64,000 bases of DNA from Massilia yuzhufengensis. Lineage in GTDB: Bacteria; Pseudomonadota; Gammaproteobacteria; Burkholderiales; Burkholderiaceae_D. Location of the stretch: the NCBI RefSeq assembly GCF_900112225.1, contig NZ_FOLD01000002.1, positions 1 to 64,000 on the forward strand. Direction: 5' to 3'. This document shows, in pieces, positions 55,112 to 63,791 of this stretch. The position numbers and the translations under genes were made by a program. Position 1 is the stretch's first letter. Each line of letters begins with the position of its first letter. The notes under the pieces are model-generated. The model was not told where the DNA came from. It searched no databases and worked only from the letters and a program-made list of their open reading frames with translations.

Positions 55112-55918
55112 ATGCGCCGACTCTCCAGCATCACGCTCGCCACCCTCCTCCTCTGCGGCGCCGCCGGCGCCGCAGAAAAAGAAGCGGTGCGCGAACTCGA
55201 CCCCGTGCATGTCAACGCCATGCGCAATCCGGAAGTGCGCAAGTACAAGGTGATCGTGGCCGGCCTGGACGCCTTCGAGCGCGACCGCAAGCTGGCGCCC
55301 GCCGCCGAACGCCTGCTGTTCCGCGTGACGACCCGCAAGAAGGATGAATCGCCCGAACCGCTGGCGGTGCGCCTGGCCGGCGACGACGGCTTCAAGCTGC
55401 CCCTTGCCATCGACGCCAGCGGACGCTTCACGGTGCCGCGCAGCGAGGCGGCACTGGATGCGGCGAGCGAGCTCGAACTCAATCGCAAGAAGGGCGTCTA
55501 CCGCACCGAGCCAGAGATCCGCACGCCGGGCCTGCCGGACAACCAGCGCCGCCTGGGCGACCTGCGGCTCGAATGCAAGGTGACGATCGCGATGGCCAAG
55601 GCCGAGATCCCGACCTTCTGGGTGCTGACCATCAACACCTTCCTGATGCGGACCGACTGGTGCGGCTTCTTTGGCGACCCGGACGACACCCGCTTCGAAG
55701 GCGCGAGCAGGCATGCGCATTTCGGCTACCGCACCGACCGCCCGCTGGCGCGGGCGCTGCTGGTGGACGGCAACCGCTCGGCGTTGCTGAAAGTGGAAGG
55801 CAGGTCGTTCAACGTCCCGATCGGCAACCACACATGGAGCGACGATGCGGTGGTCGAACTGACCTGGGCTGAAGCGGCTACTGGAACTGCTGGCGAAACG
55901 CCTCGAACTGCGCCTTGA
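55112..55918 (+). CDS. Exported protein of unknown function (ABC operon)
   Basis: The 268-residue product has a signal peptide (LSSITLATLLLCGAAGAA). The middle has LRLECKVTIAMAKAEIPTFW and two nearby Cys. I recognise no family. It begins 5 nt after the permease stop, so it is in the same operon and may be the periplasmic partner of the exporter. Its 3' end overlaps the convergent yceH-like gene by 41 bp. Confidence 0.75.
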   Translation: MRRLSSITLATLLLCGAAGAAEKEAVRELDPVHVNAMRNPEVRKYKVIVAGLDAFERDRKLAPAAERLLFRVTTRKKDESPEPLAVRLAGDDGFKLPLAIDASGRFTVPRSEAALDAASELELNRKKGVYRTEPEIRTPGLPDNQRRLGDLRLECKVTIAMAKAEIPTFWVLTINTFLMRTDWCGFFGDPDDTRFEGASRHAHFGYRTDRPLARALLVDGNRSALLKVEGRSFNVPIGNHTWSDDAVVELTWAEAATGTAGETPRTAP

Positions 55919-56558
55919 GGTCCTCGAGTTCGCCGCGCAATGCGGCGACTTCCTGTTCCAGCTGGCCCACGCGGCTGGCGCCGCCGCCGCCGAGCGCGGC
56001 GCCCGACGACGGCGCCTCGTAGGTGGCGGAAATTTCTCCGGCCAGCAGATGGCCGTAGCGCGGCTCCTTGGTGCCCGCCGCGCGGTCGAGGCGGACCACC
56101 AGCGGCGGGTATTTATCGATCAGGAACTGCAGCGTGGTCTCGACGTCCTGCACGCTCTTGAACTCGTGCATGCGGCCGGTGCGGGTGCGGATCTCGCCGG
56201 CGGTCTGCAGGCCGCGCAGCATCAGGATGCTCAGCACCGCCACCTTGTCCTGCTCCAGCGTCCACTTGATGCGCATGCGGTGCTCGTATTTCACGACCCG
56301 CGCGCCGGCCTGCGAGATGGCGCTCACCAGCTTGCGCTCGATGAGGCGCTGCAGCGTGTCCTGCACGGTGTCGTCGGTGAGCTGCATGATCGGGTCGCGG
56401 CTCGACACCTGGTTGCAGCCGTTGACGATCGCGTTGAGCGACATCGGGTAGTTATCGGGCGTGAGCGCCTCTTTTTCCGCGAGCACCGCCAGCACGCGGG
56501 TTTCCAGTTGGTCCAGTTCGGCGCCATTGGCGGGCGTGCCCGTCGCTTCGTTCGTCAT
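55878..56558 (-). CDS. YceH-family protein (DUF480)
   Basis: The 226-residue product shows the DUF480 patterns LDQLETRVLAVLAEKEALTP-DNYPMSLNAIVNGCNQ and VLSILMLRGLQTAGEIRTRT. These form two winged-helix-like halves; the function is unknown. A C-terminal coiled segment (QEVAALRGELEDLKAQFEAF) follows. The first Met at 56558 is the start. It lies 8 bp after the cysE stop on the same strand. Confidence 0.92.
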   Translation of the reverse strand: MTNEATGTPANGAELDQLETRVLAVLAEKEALTPDNYPMSLNAIVNGCNQVSSRDPIMQLTDDTVQDTLQRLIERKLVSAISQAGARVVKYEHRMRIKWTLEQDKVAVLSILMLRGLQTAGEIRTRTGRMHEFKSVQDVETTLQFLIDKYPPLVVRLDRAAGTKEPRYGHLLAGEISATYEAPSSGAALGGGGASRVGQLEQEVAALRGELEDLKAQFEAFRQQFQ

Positions 56559-56566
56559 GCGTGTCC

Positions 56567-57304
56567 TTATTCGACCAGTCGGTTCAGTTGTTCCGAATCG
56601 AGTTTATCACCCTCCTCCACCCGCGGACAACACAGCCCGGCCTCGCGCATGGTGTTGGTGAGGCGTTCGATCTGCTCGTCCTGGCGCGCCACGTGGTCGA
56701 TCAGGCCGCGCAGGGCTTTCGACAGCGGGTCGTCGCCGTTGGGCGTGACGCCGTAGGCGGCGAACAGGTGGGCGCTGCGCGACTGGTCTTCCTTGCGGAT
56801 GATGTGGGCCGGATTGCCCACCGCCGTGGCGCCACCGGGGACTGGCTTGATCACCACCGCGTTGGAGCCGATCTTGGCGTACTCGCCCACCGTGAACGCG
56901 CCCAGCACCTGGGCCCCGGCCCCGACGATCACGCCGCGCTCGAGCGTCGGATGGCGCTTGGTGCCGGCCACCAGCGTGGTGCCGCCCAGCGTGACACCCT
57001 GGTAAATGGTGCAGTCGTCGCCGACCACGGCGGTTTCGCCGATCACCACGCCGAAGCCATGGTCGATGAAGACCCGGCGGCCGATCACGGCGCCGGGGTG
57101 GATTTCGATGCCCGTGACGATGCGGGCGAGGTAGGAAATGAAGCGGCCGATCCACTTGAGGTTCAGCTTCCAGCAGGCGTGCGCCCAGCTGTGCATGATG
57201 ACGGCATGCAGGCCGGCGTAGCAGGTCAGGACTTCCCAGCCGTTACGGGCGGCGGGGTCGCGCTGGATGATGCTATGGATATCGTCGCGTAAGTTGGAAA
57301 ACAT
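56567..57304 (-). CDS. cysE: Serine O-acetyltransferase
   Basis: The 245-residue enzyme makes O-acetylserine for cysteine synthesis. The N-terminal part is helical. A left-handed beta-helix of hexapeptide repeats follows (IEIHPGAVIGRRVFIDHGFG, CTIYQGVTLGG, GVIVGAGAQVLG), ending in the AIGNPAH-like AVGNPAHII. The length is that of the short CysE form common in this group. It precedes yceH-like by 8 bp. Confidence 0.95.
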   Translation of the reverse strand: MFSNLRDDIHSIIQRDPAARNGWEVLTCYAGLHAVIMHSWAHACWKLNLKWIGRFISYLARIVTGIEIHPGAVIGRRVFIDHGFGVVIGETAVVGDDCTIYQGVTLGGTTLVAGTKRHPTLERGVIVGAGAQVLGAFTVGEYAKIGSNAVVIKPVPGGATAVGNPAHIIRKEDQSRSAHLFAAYGVTPNGDDPLSKALRGLIDHVARQDEQIERLTNTMREAGLCCPRVEEGDKLDSEQLNRLVE

Positions 57305-57401
57305 AATATGGATGATCGCAAACCAAGTGATGATGGTAGCGCATGTCTATTCGGTTTGCTTGCGGGGGGAGGATCCTGCGGGGCTGCGCAACGGAATTAG
57401 G

Positions 57402-57542
57402 TTCCGGCCTGCGCCGGAAGTCGTAGGCGCCAGTGGCGCGTACGACGTGCTGAGAGATGTGGCTGGATGAAAGCTAGCGGCTTGCTAACGTACTTGACCC
57501 CTCCAGCCTGAAGACCGTCGTCCCGGCGAAGGCCGGGAACCA
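57402..57542. repeat. Cluster of short palindromes in the cysE-rlmB gap
   Basis: The 255-bp gap between cysE and rlmB holds no gene but three hairpins. TTCCGGC-CTGC-GCCGGAA is at 57402-57419. GTCGTAGGCGCC-AGT-GGCGCGTACGAC, nearly perfect, is at 57420-57446. CCCGGC-GAA-GGCCGGG lies within 57511-57542. The last is preceded by AAGACCGTCGT and matches the REP-like copy at 319-346. They may act as terminators or be dispersed repeats. Confidence 0.6.
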
Positions 57543-57559
57543 ATTGTGCGTGAAACCAG

Positions 57560-58303
57560 TTAGCTCTCGCGCGACAGGCGCTGGCGCCGCGCCTCGTACA
57601 AGCACACCCCCGACGCCACCGACACATTCAAGCTCTCGACCGAACCGAACATCGGAATATTCACCAGCACATCGCAGGTCTCGCGCGTGAGGCGGCGCAT
57701 GCCTTCGCCTTCCGAACCCATGACCAGCGCGGCCGGCCCGGTGAAGTCGGCTTCGTACAGGCCGCGGTCGGCGTCGTCGGACGTGCCGATGAGCAGGATG
57801 TCGCGTTCCTTCAGCTCGCGCATGGTGCGCGCCAGGTTGGTGACGGTGATGTAGGGGACGGTTTCGGCGGCGCCGCTGGCGACCTTGGCGGCGGTGGCGT
57901 TCAGGCCCACCGCGCGGTCTTTCGGGACGATGACCGCGTGCGCGCCGACGCCGTCGGCCACGCGCAGGCAGGCGCCGAGGTTGTGCGGGTCGGTGATGCC
58001 GTCGAGGATCAGCAGCAGCGGCGGACCTTCGATGGCGTCGAGCAGTTCGTCCAGGTTGCGCGCCAGCGCCAGCTGGCTGGCGAAGGCGATCACGCCCTGG
58101 TGGCGGCGGGTGCCGGTAATCTTGTCCAGGCGTCCGGCATCGACCGGCATCACGCGCACGCCGGCGGCCTTGGCGTTGGCGACCAGGTCCTGCATGCGGC
58201 GGTCCTGGCGGGTGGCGTCCACGAAGATCTCTTCCACCGACTGCGCTTCATGGCGCAGGCGCGAGGTGACGGCGTGGAAGCCGAATAGCATTTTGTTTTT
58301 CAT
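57560..58303 (-). CDS. rlmB: 23S rRNA (guanosine-2'-O)-methyltransferase RlmB
   Basis: The 247-residue SPOUT methyltransferase modifies G2251 of 23S rRNA (E. coli numbering). It shows the N-terminal substrate-binding domain ([20 protein letters not shown]) and the SpoU core: [36 protein letters not shown] and [17 protein letters not shown]. It starts 3 nt after the rnr stop, the usual rnr-rlmB order. Confidence 0.96.
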   Translation of the reverse strand: MKNKMLFGFHAVTSRLRHEAQSVEEIFVDATRQDRRMQDLVANAKAAGVRVMPVDAGRLDKITGTRRHQGVIAFASQLALARNLDELLDAIEGPPLLLILDGITDPHNLGACLRVADGVGAHAVIVPKDRAVGLNATAAKVASGAAETVPYITVTNLARTMRELKERDILLIGTSDDADRGLYEADFTGPAALVMGSEGEGMRRLTRETCDVLVNIPMFGSVESLNVSVASGVCLYEARRQRLSRES

Positions 58304-58306
58304 GTC

Positions 58307-60889
58307 TTACGTCTTCTTCCTGCTGGTTTTGGCAGCGGGGGTCTTGGCCTCCGCCTTGGTTTTCGGTGCGCTCGACTTGGCGGCACTCTTGCTTGGGGTC
58401 TTGCTGGCGGTCTTGCTGGCGGTCTTGCGCGCGGCCTCCGGAGCCGCAGCCTTGCGGCGGCTGCCGGTCGGCGGCACGAAGACGACTTCTTCTTCTTCGA
58501 CCGGTTCGGCTTCGGTGCTGGTCAAGCGCGACGGCTTCACTGCGCCTTGCGCGCCCTGGCCCTGGCCACGGCCGCGGCCTTTGCCCTTGGCCGGCTTGCC
58601 ATTGCCCTCCATCGCTTCGATGGCCGCCTGGCGGGCGCGTTCCATCGGCGCCGGCACCGCCTCGGGCGCGTCGGCCAGCACCAGGTCGATCTTGCGCGAC
58701 TCGAGGTCGACCTTGGCCACCTTGACGCTCACCTTGCTGGTCAGGCCGTAGCGTTGGCCGCTGCGCTCGCCGATCAGTTCATGGCGCGCTTCGTCGTACT
58801 TGAAGTAATCGGTGCCCAGGGCGCTGATGTGCACCAGGCCCTCGACGTACAGCTGGTCGAGCGTGACGAACAGGCCGAAGGCGGTCACGCCGGACACGGT
58901 GCCGGTGAAGTCTTCGCCCAGCTTGTCCTGCATGAAGAAGCACTTGAGCCAGTTCTCGACGTCGCGCGAAGCTTCGTCGGCGCGGCGCTCGTTGGCCGAG
59001 CAGTGCACGCCCAGCGCGTCCCAGATGGTCAGGTCTTTTTCATTTTTCTGCGTGCCCGCCGCCTTGTCCTTGGCGGCCTGCTTGCGCGCCGAATTCGACA
59101 CCGTGGTGTTCAGCTTGCCCAACTCGATGCCTTTCGGCTCGTACTTCTTCCCTAGCAAAATGGCCTTGATCGCGCGGTGGGTCAGCAGATCGGGGTAGCG
59201 GCGGATCGGGCTGGTGAAGTGGGCGTAGGCCTCGTAGGCCAGGCCGAAGTGGCCGACGTTGTCGGGGCTGTAGACGGCCTGCTGCATCGAGCGCAGCAGC
59301 ATGGTCTGCAGCAGCGCCGCGTCCGGGCGCTCCTTGATCTTCTGCATGGTCTCGGCGTAGTCGCGCGCGGTCGGCTTGTTGCCGCCGCCCAGGTTCAGGC
59401 CCACCAGCTTCAGGAAGGTGCGCAGCTGCAGCAGCTTTTCCTCGGTCGGCGTAGCGTGGATGCGGAAGGTGCCCGGATGCTTGTGGCGAATGAGCAGGTC
59501 GGCCGCGCACACGTTGGCGGCCAGCATGCACTCTTCGATCAGGCGGTGCGCATCGTTGCGGGTGCGCGGGATGATCTTCTCGATCTTGCCCACCGCATTG
59601 CAGACGATGTAGGTCTCGGTGGTTTCGAAATCAATCGCGCCGCGTTCCTGGCGCGCCTTGAGCAGCGCGCGGAACGCTTCGTTCAGGTGCAGCAGGTGCG
59701 GCACGATGCCCGGACGGCGCGCGGCTTCGGGGCCGGCGGTGTTGCCGAGGATATCGGCCACTTCGTCGTAGGTCATGCGCGCGGCCGAGTGCATCACGGC
59801 CGGGTAGAACTGGTAGGCGGTCACTTCGCCGTCGAGGGTGACGACCATGTCGCACACCAGGGTGCAGCGGTCCACCGCCGGGTTCAGCGAACACAGGCCG
59901 TTGGAGAGCTTTTCCGGCAGCATCGGGATCACGCGGCGCGGGAAGTACACCGAGGTGCTGCGCTCGATCGCATCTTCGTCCAGCGCGTCGTTCGGCTTGA
60001 CGTAGTGGCTGACGTCGGCGATGGCCACCAGCAGGCGGTAGCCGCGGGTCTTGCCGATCTTGACCGGCTCGCAGTAGACCGCGTCGTCGAAGTCGCGTGC
60101 GTCGGCGCCGTCGATGGTGACCAGTGGCACGTCGCGCAGGTCGACGCGGTCGCGCAGGTCGGCGTCGATCACTTCGTTCGGCAGGCGGTTGGCCTGTTTC
60201 AGCGCGGCTGGCGAGAACACGTGCGGCACGCCGAATTTGCGCACCGCGATTTCGATTTCCATGCCCGGGTCGTCGAGCTCGCCCAGCACTTCGTGGATGC
60301 GGCCGGTCGGCTGCTGGAAGCGCGATGGCTGTTCGATGACTTCGACGCTGACCACCTGGCCGGCCTTGGCCTTGCCCGGGCCGCCCGCCACCAGGATGTC
60401 CTGGTTCATGCGGTTGTCTTCGGGCGAGACGATCCAGACGCCGCCCTCGTTCATCAGGCGGCCGATGATGTGGGTGTTGGCGCGCTCGACCACTTCGACG
60501 ATCGTGCCTTCCAGGCGGCCGCGGCGGTCGGTGCCGGTGACGCGTGCGCGCACGCGGTCGCCGTGCAGGACCTTGTTCATTTCCTTGTCGTTCAAGAACA
60601 GGTCGGCGCCTGCTTCGTCGGGGATGACGAAGCCGAAGCCGTCGCGGTGCGCGCTGACGCGGCCGGTGATGAAGCTGGTCTGGTCGGCCAGCGTATAGGT
60701 ACCGCTACGGTCGGCGCGGATCTGGCCGTCACGCTCCATCGCGTTCAGGCGCCGGCCCAGCACTTCCTGTGCGGCAGGCTTGACCTTCAGGGCGCGCGCC
60801 AGTTCAGCCGCGTCGATCGGGCTATTGGCAGTACGGAAGACGGCGAGGATTTCTTCGCGGCTCGGAATGGTATGAGTAGGTTGCTTCAA
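58307..60889 (-). CDS. rnr: Ribonuclease R
   Basis: The 860-residue 3'-to-5' exoribonuclease has an N-terminal winged helix (SREEILAVFRTANSPIDAAE), two cold-shock domains and the RNB catalytic domain (TIDGADARDFDDAVYCEP). An S1 domain (FTGTVSGVTAFGLFVTLDQL) follows, then a long Lys/Ala/Ser-rich tail typical of RNase R. It degrades structured RNA. The first Met at 60889 fits the family start. It heads the rnr-rlmB unit. Confidence 0.96.
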   Translation of the reverse strand: MKQPTHTIPSREEILAVFRTANSPIDAAELARALKVKPAAQEVLGRRLNAMERDGQIRADRSGTYTLADQTSFITGRVSAHRDGFGFVIPDEAGADLFLNDKEMNKVLHGDRVRARVTGTDRRGRLEGTIVEVVERANTHIIGRLMNEGGVWIVSPEDNRMNQDILVAGGPGKAKAGQVVSVEVIEQPSRFQQPTGRIHEVLGELDDPGMEIEIAVRKFGVPHVFSPAALKQANRLPNEVIDADLRDRVDLRDVPLVTIDGADARDFDDAVYCEPVKIGKTRGYRLLVAIADVSHYVKPNDALDEDAIERSTSVYFPRRVIPMLPEKLSNGLCSLNPAVDRCTLVCDMVVTLDGEVTAYQFYPAVMHSAARMTYDEVADILGNTAGPEAARRPGIVPHLLHLNEAFRALLKARQERGAIDFETTETYIVCNAVGKIEKIIPRTRNDAHRLIEECMLAANVCAADLLIRHKHPGTFRIHATPTEEKLLQLRTFLKLVGLNLGGGNKPTARDYAETMQKIKERPDAALLQTMLLRSMQQAVYSPDNVGHFGLAYEAYAHFTSPIRRYPDLLTHRAIKAILLGKKYEPKGIELGKLNTTVSNSARKQAAKDKAAGTQKNEKDLTIWDALGVHCSANERRADEASRDVENWLKCFFMQDKLGEDFTGTVSGVTAFGLFVTLDQLYVEGLVHISALGTDYFKYDEARHELIGERSGQRYGLTSKVSVKVAKVDLESRKIDLVLADAPEAVPAPMERARQAAIEAMEGNGKPAKGKGRGRGQGQGAQGAVKPSRLTSTEAEPVEEEEVVFVPPTGSRRKAAAPEAARKTASKTASKTPSKSAAKSSAPKTKAEAKTPAAKTSRKKT

Positions 60890-61051
60890 ATCGTTTTCTT
60901 ATTTCTCTTAGTGATCGGCGCCGCCCGTGCGGAACCAGGGAATTGTTTGCCACCTTGACAGGCGTAGTGTAACGGAGAGCCGTGCGATTCGCCTAACTAA
61001 GGCGCGAAGCGTGCTCGCGGAAGTCCCAAGTGGAAACCCGAGCGCGGGTCT

Positions 61052-61079
61052 TTGACTTTTGAAATCCTTCCGCTATAAT
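61052..61079 (+). promoter_or_regulatory. Sigma-70 promoter of the tandem tRNA-Leu genes
   Basis: TTGACT, a 16-bp spacer and TATAAT form a near-consensus promoter ending 140 bp before the first tRNA-Leu. Nothing else on the plus strand intervenes. The leader 61086-61219 shows no other gene that I recognise. Confidence 0.75.
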
Positions 61080-61219
61080 CTCGGTCTCTTCAGCAACGGC
61101 CGCAAGCTGCAGCAGGAGAGAAGGCAGTAGCGGCGGGTGCGTTTGGCGCGATGGGCAACGAAAGTTGATCTAGCGAAAAGTGACAAAGCCTGCTATTGTA
61201 GCAGAGTAAGCAGTTCAGT

Positions 61220-61304
61220 GCCCACGTGGCGGAATTGGTAGACGCGCATGGTTCAGGTCCATGTGCCGCGAGGTGTGGGGGTTCGAGTCCCTCCGTGGGC
61301 ACCA
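61220..61304 (+). tRNA. tRNA-Leu (anticodon CAG), copy 1
   Basis: GCCCACG acceptor strand, GTGGCGGAATTGGTAGACGC D region, anticodon loop TTCAGGT (CAG), a long class II variable arm, GGTTCGAGTCC T arm and CGTGGGC followed by A and encoded CCA. The length is 85 nt. It is identical to the copy at 61373. Confidence 0.96.
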
Positions 61305-61372
61305 CTCTACCGGAGATGTTTTCCGCAGCAGTTCGTAGTAAAGCAGTTTGTTGTTGCAGTAGCAGTGTCAGT

Positions 61373-61457
61373 GCCCACGTGGCGGAATTGGTAGACGCGC
61401 ATGGTTCAGGTCCATGTGCCGCGAGGTGTGGGGGTTCGAGTCCCTCCGTGGGCACCA
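61373..61457 (+). tRNA. tRNA-Leu (anticodon CAG), copy 2
   Basis: Same sequence as copy 1 over all 85 nt, beginning 153 bp after it. The flanks also share the few bases TCAGT just before the gene. The two are probably one transcript ended by the hairpin at 61481-61522. Confidence 0.96.
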
Positions 61458-61480
61458 AACTCTACCTGGACGGTAGTCCC

Positions 61481-61522
61481 GCAAAACGCCGTAAGCTTTG
61501 AAAAAGGCTTACGGCGTTTTGC
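61481..61522 (+). terminator. Terminator after the tRNA-Leu pair
   Basis: GCAAAACGCCGTAAGC (61481-61496) and GCTTACGGCGTTTTGC (61507-61522) are perfect 16-bp arms around a 10-nt loop. The right arm ends in T-rich sequence (GTTTTGCGTTTTATG), so it is a strong rho-independent terminator. Confidence 0.9.
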
Positions 61523-61575
61523 GTTTTATGCTCCCCGCTTGGACAGGCATGGCGAAGCTGCCTAGACTGCGCCAC

Positions 61576-61849
61576 ATGTCCCTGTTCGATTTCTTCCGGC
61601 GCCCGCCGACGCCCCGCAGCTACGCCCAGCTCCTGATGAAGAAGCTGGCCATCCATGCTCCCGACGAACCGGTGCGCTTCGACGAGGCGGCGTTTCGGCT
61701 GCTGGTCTGCTGCAGCTGTCGTGGGAGTCGCTGTAGGGCGCCTCGGGCACCTGATGGCGCCGATGGCCGATGCCTTCCCGGAGCGTTACCGCGTCGTCGA
61801 TTTTCCCGACCTGGCGCTGGCGCGCGCGCTCGCCCTGCCTTCCCCGTGA
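61576..61849 (+). pseudogene. Frameshifted small ORF of unknown function
   Basis: The reading starts MSLFDFFRRPPTPRSYAQLL and looks coding to about FDEAAFRLLV. It then becomes low-quality, while another frame carries GRLGHLMAPMADAFPERYRV-VDFPDLALARAL to a TGA at 61849. This suggests one frameshifted gene of about 90 codons. I do not recognise the family. It lies between the tRNA terminator and a membrane protein gene 16 bp on. Confidence 0.45.
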
Positions 61850-61865
61850 TGGCGAGGCTGTCCCG

Positions 61866-62393
61866 ATGAACGATACAAGCTCCCGCTTCTATGGCGACGC
61901 CACCTGGCTGGCCGCGATGGCGACGATCGTGCTGGCCGCGCTGGCGGCGCCGGGCGATATCGTCAGTCGCGTCCCGCGCCTGGCGGCGCTGGCCGACGCC
62001 GCATCCAGCCACCTTCCATTTGTCGCCGCATTTGCGCGCCTGTCCCCATGGCCGCAGGTGACGACGTTCACGTTCCTGCTCGCCATCGGCCTGGCCTTCC
62101 TGGCCATGCCCTTGTTCGTGTACTTCCACGTGCGCCTGCTCGACCCGGCGACACTCAAGGACCGCGCGGATTTCGAATGGTCCTGCTGGCCGATCGCGGC
62201 ATTGGCATGCATTCCGTTCATCTGGCCCGGCCCGGCGCTCGACGGTGTCGGCCGGCCGGCCGGGTGGGAAGGCGCGATCTGCCATTCGAGGCTGGCGCTG
62301 GGCGTGTTCGCCAGCGCGCTGATGCTGGTGCAAATGTACGCGCTGTCCGCGCCGTTCATCTGGCTGAAATGCGCGCTGCACCGGGGGCGCTAG
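61866..62393 (+). CDS. Hypothetical membrane protein
   Basis: The 175-residue product has about four hydrophobic segments, including WLAAMATIVLAALAA, TTFTFLLAIGLAFLAMPLFV and LGVFASALMLVQMYALSAPF. No family is recognised. ATG 61866 is the first reasonable start. Its stop overlaps the cueR stop by 3 bp from the opposite side. Confidence 0.6.
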   Translation: MNDTSSRFYGDATWLAAMATIVLAALAAPGDIVSRVPRLAALADAASSHLPFVAAFARLSPWPQVTTFTFLLAIGLAFLAMPLFVYFHVRLLDPATLKDRADFEWSCWPIAALACIPFIWPGPALDGVGRPAGWEGAICHSRLALGVFASALMLVQMYALSAPFIWLKCALHRGR

Positions 62394-62812
62394 CTGCAAA
62401 CCCCGGGCGCGGCCAGGTCGTCCAGGATCGGGCAGCTCGAGCGCGCATCGCCATGGCAGGATGCGGCCAGCGTCTCCAGCGTGCGCCGCATCGCTTGCAT
62501 CTCAGCGATCTTGCGGTCGAGTTCCTCGATGTGGCTGCGCGTTAGTAGGCGCACGTCGGCGCTGGCGCGGTCCTTGTCGTGCCACAGGCCCAGCAAGGTG
62601 CCGATCTGCTCGAGCGAGAAGCCGAGCACGCGGGCGCGATGGACGAACTGCAGCACGCGCACGTCTTCGCCCGAATACAGGCGGTAGCCGGCCTGCGTGC
62701 GCCGCGCCTGCCGCACCAGGCCGATCGATTCATAGTGGCGGATCATCTTGGCCGACACGCCCGAGGCCCGGGCCGCATCGCCGATATTCAATTGCGGGGC
62801 ATCTTGCTGCAT
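62390..62812 (-). CDS. cueR: CueR, Cu(I)-responsive MerR-family activator
   Basis: The 140-residue product has the MerR winged HTH (LNIGDAARASGVSAKMIRHY-ESIGLVRQARRTQAGYRLY), a dimerisation helix and the metal loop CHGDARSSC, which is the CueR Cys-x7-Cys ligand pair. ATG 62812 is preferred because AGGAG lies six bases upstream; ATG 62818 abuts that site. Its own promoter (62839-62869) has the same operator as copA. It should activate copA at 5682 when cytoplasmic Cu(I) rises. Confidence 0.93.
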   Translation of the reverse strand: MQQDAPQLNIGDAARASGVSAKMIRHYESIGLVRQARRTQAGYRLYSGEDVRVLQFVHRARVLGFSLEQIGTLLGLWHDKDRASADVRLLTRSHIEELDRKIAEMQAMRRTLETLAASCHGDARSSCPILDDLAAPGVCS

Positions 62813-62838
62813 GCTCATCTCCTGTTGTATCCAGAGGC

Positions 62839-62869
62839 AGGATACACCTTCCCACGGTGGGAAGCGCAA
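62839..62869 (-). promoter_or_regulatory. CueR-type promoter/operator of cueR
   Basis: On the minus strand: -35 TTGCGC, a 19-bp spacer with the dyad TTCCCACCGTGGGAA, and -10 TATCCT. Spacer length and dyad are the same as at the copA promoter (5707-5737). This indicates that CueR controls its own gene as well as the exporter. Confidence 0.88.
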
Positions 62870-62914
62870 GACGGCGCTTGACTTGGCGCGCAATCGGGTT
62901 AAGCTCGGCAGGTC

Positions 62915-63112
62915 ATGAAACAGATCACCCTCCTCCTCGCGCTTGGCCTGGCAGCACACGCAGCCCTCGCCGGGCCCGCGCCCTGGTACCAGTGGCGCAG
63001 CAAACTCAACGGCACTTTAACGTGCTCGCAGACCCCGCTCGGACCGGGCTGGGAAAAATCTGCCGGGCCATACCGGGACGCGCGTTGCGAAAAACTCATT
63101 GTTGCTAAATAA
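62915..63112 (+). CDS. Small exported protein
   Basis: The 65-residue product has a signal peptide (MKQITLLLALGLAAHAALAG) and a short mature part with two Cys (GTLTCSQ and DARCEKL) that may form a disulfide. It is divergent from cueR; the start lies 46 bp beyond the cueR promoter. Small exported Cys proteins beside copper genes are sometimes metal-related, but nothing here proves it. The phasin gene follows 52 bp later. Confidence 0.65.
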   Translation: MKQITLLLALGLAAHAALAGPAPWYQWRSKLNGTLTCSQTPLGPGWEKSAGPYRDARCEKLIVAK

Positions 63113-63164
63113 TGGGGTGGCAAGCGTAGCTCACACGATCCATTCCACAACGGAGGAGACACCG

Positions 63165-63716
63165 ATGTTCACAAGTCCTGAGCAGTTCGCCAACGCCACC
63201 AAGACCCTGTTCGACCTGCAGATGCAGACCTTCAACGCCCTTGCCAGCAAGACCGTCAAGAGCGTGGAACAGGTAGTGGCGCTGAACATGAATGCCGCGA
63301 AGAGCTCGATGGAAGGCTCACTGGCCGCAGGCCAGGAAATGGCCAAGGCAGGCGACCCGAAGCAGGCGATCGCCGCCCTGCACGCCCGCATGCAGCCGGG
63401 CGTGGCCGGCGCCTCGGAATACCGCGAACAGCTGAAATCGATTATCGAGGAGATGCACAAGGAGTTCCGCCAGGCCGCCGATTCGCACGTGACCGAAGCC
63501 AAGACCACCCTGTCGGCGCTGATCTACGACGTCACGCAAAACGTCAAGCCGGGGTCGGAAAACGCGGTGGAGATCATCAAGACCGCGATCGACAATGCCT
63601 TCAAGGGCTATGAGCAAGTAACGCAAGCCACCCGCCAGGCGGTGCAGACGGTCGAAGACCAGATCGCGAAAGCCAGCTCGATGGTCCAGCCGGGCACGCA
63701 AAAAGCAGCAGAATAA
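63165..63716 (+). CDS. phaP: Phasin (PHA granule-associated protein)
   Basis: The 183-residue helical protein begins MFTSPEQFANATKTLFDLQM and carries the phasin_2 patterns VVALNMNAAKSSMEGS and YREQLKSIIEEMHKEFRQAA. It coats PHA granules. GGAGGAG lies upstream of ATG 63165. It indicates that the organism makes PHA even though the phaC copy at 28411-29067 is broken, so a working synthase must be elsewhere. A strong hairpin follows its stop. Confidence 0.92.
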   Translation: MFTSPEQFANATKTLFDLQMQTFNALASKTVKSVEQVVALNMNAAKSSMEGSLAAGQEMAKAGDPKQAIAALHARMQPGVAGASEYREQLKSIIEEMHKEFRQAADSHVTEAKTTLSALIYDVTQNVKPGSENAVEIIKTAIDNAFKGYEQVTQATRQAVQTVEDQIAKASSMVQPGTQKAAE

Positions 63717-63719
63717 ACC

Positions 63720-63749
63720 GGTGGTGGGCGGGAATCCCCGCCCACCACC
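63720..63749 (+). terminator. GC-rich hairpin after phaP
   Basis: GGTGGTGGGCGGG and CCCGCCCACCACC are perfect 13-bp arms with a 4-nt loop, 4 bp after the phaP stop. There is no T-run. The core resembles the REP-like hairpin at 52192 but has no GTAG head. Confidence 0.6.
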
Positions 63750-63752
63750 CGG

Positions 63753-63791
63753 AAGAAAATTTCATTTATTGCGTCTGGATGAAATTTTCTT
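63753..63791 (-). terminator. AT-rich hairpin next to the TssA-like stop
   Basis: AAGAAAATTTCAT and ATGAAATTTTCTT are perfect 13-bp arms around a 13-nt loop. It abuts the TssA-like stop codon. On the minus strand it gives TTTCTT-type sequence, so it may be that gene's terminator. Confidence 0.6.

Noticed and set aside
61090..61501. Small open frames over the tRNA-Leu pair
   Set aside because: They translate tRNA sequence; the repeated peptide simply reflects the duplicated tRNA.
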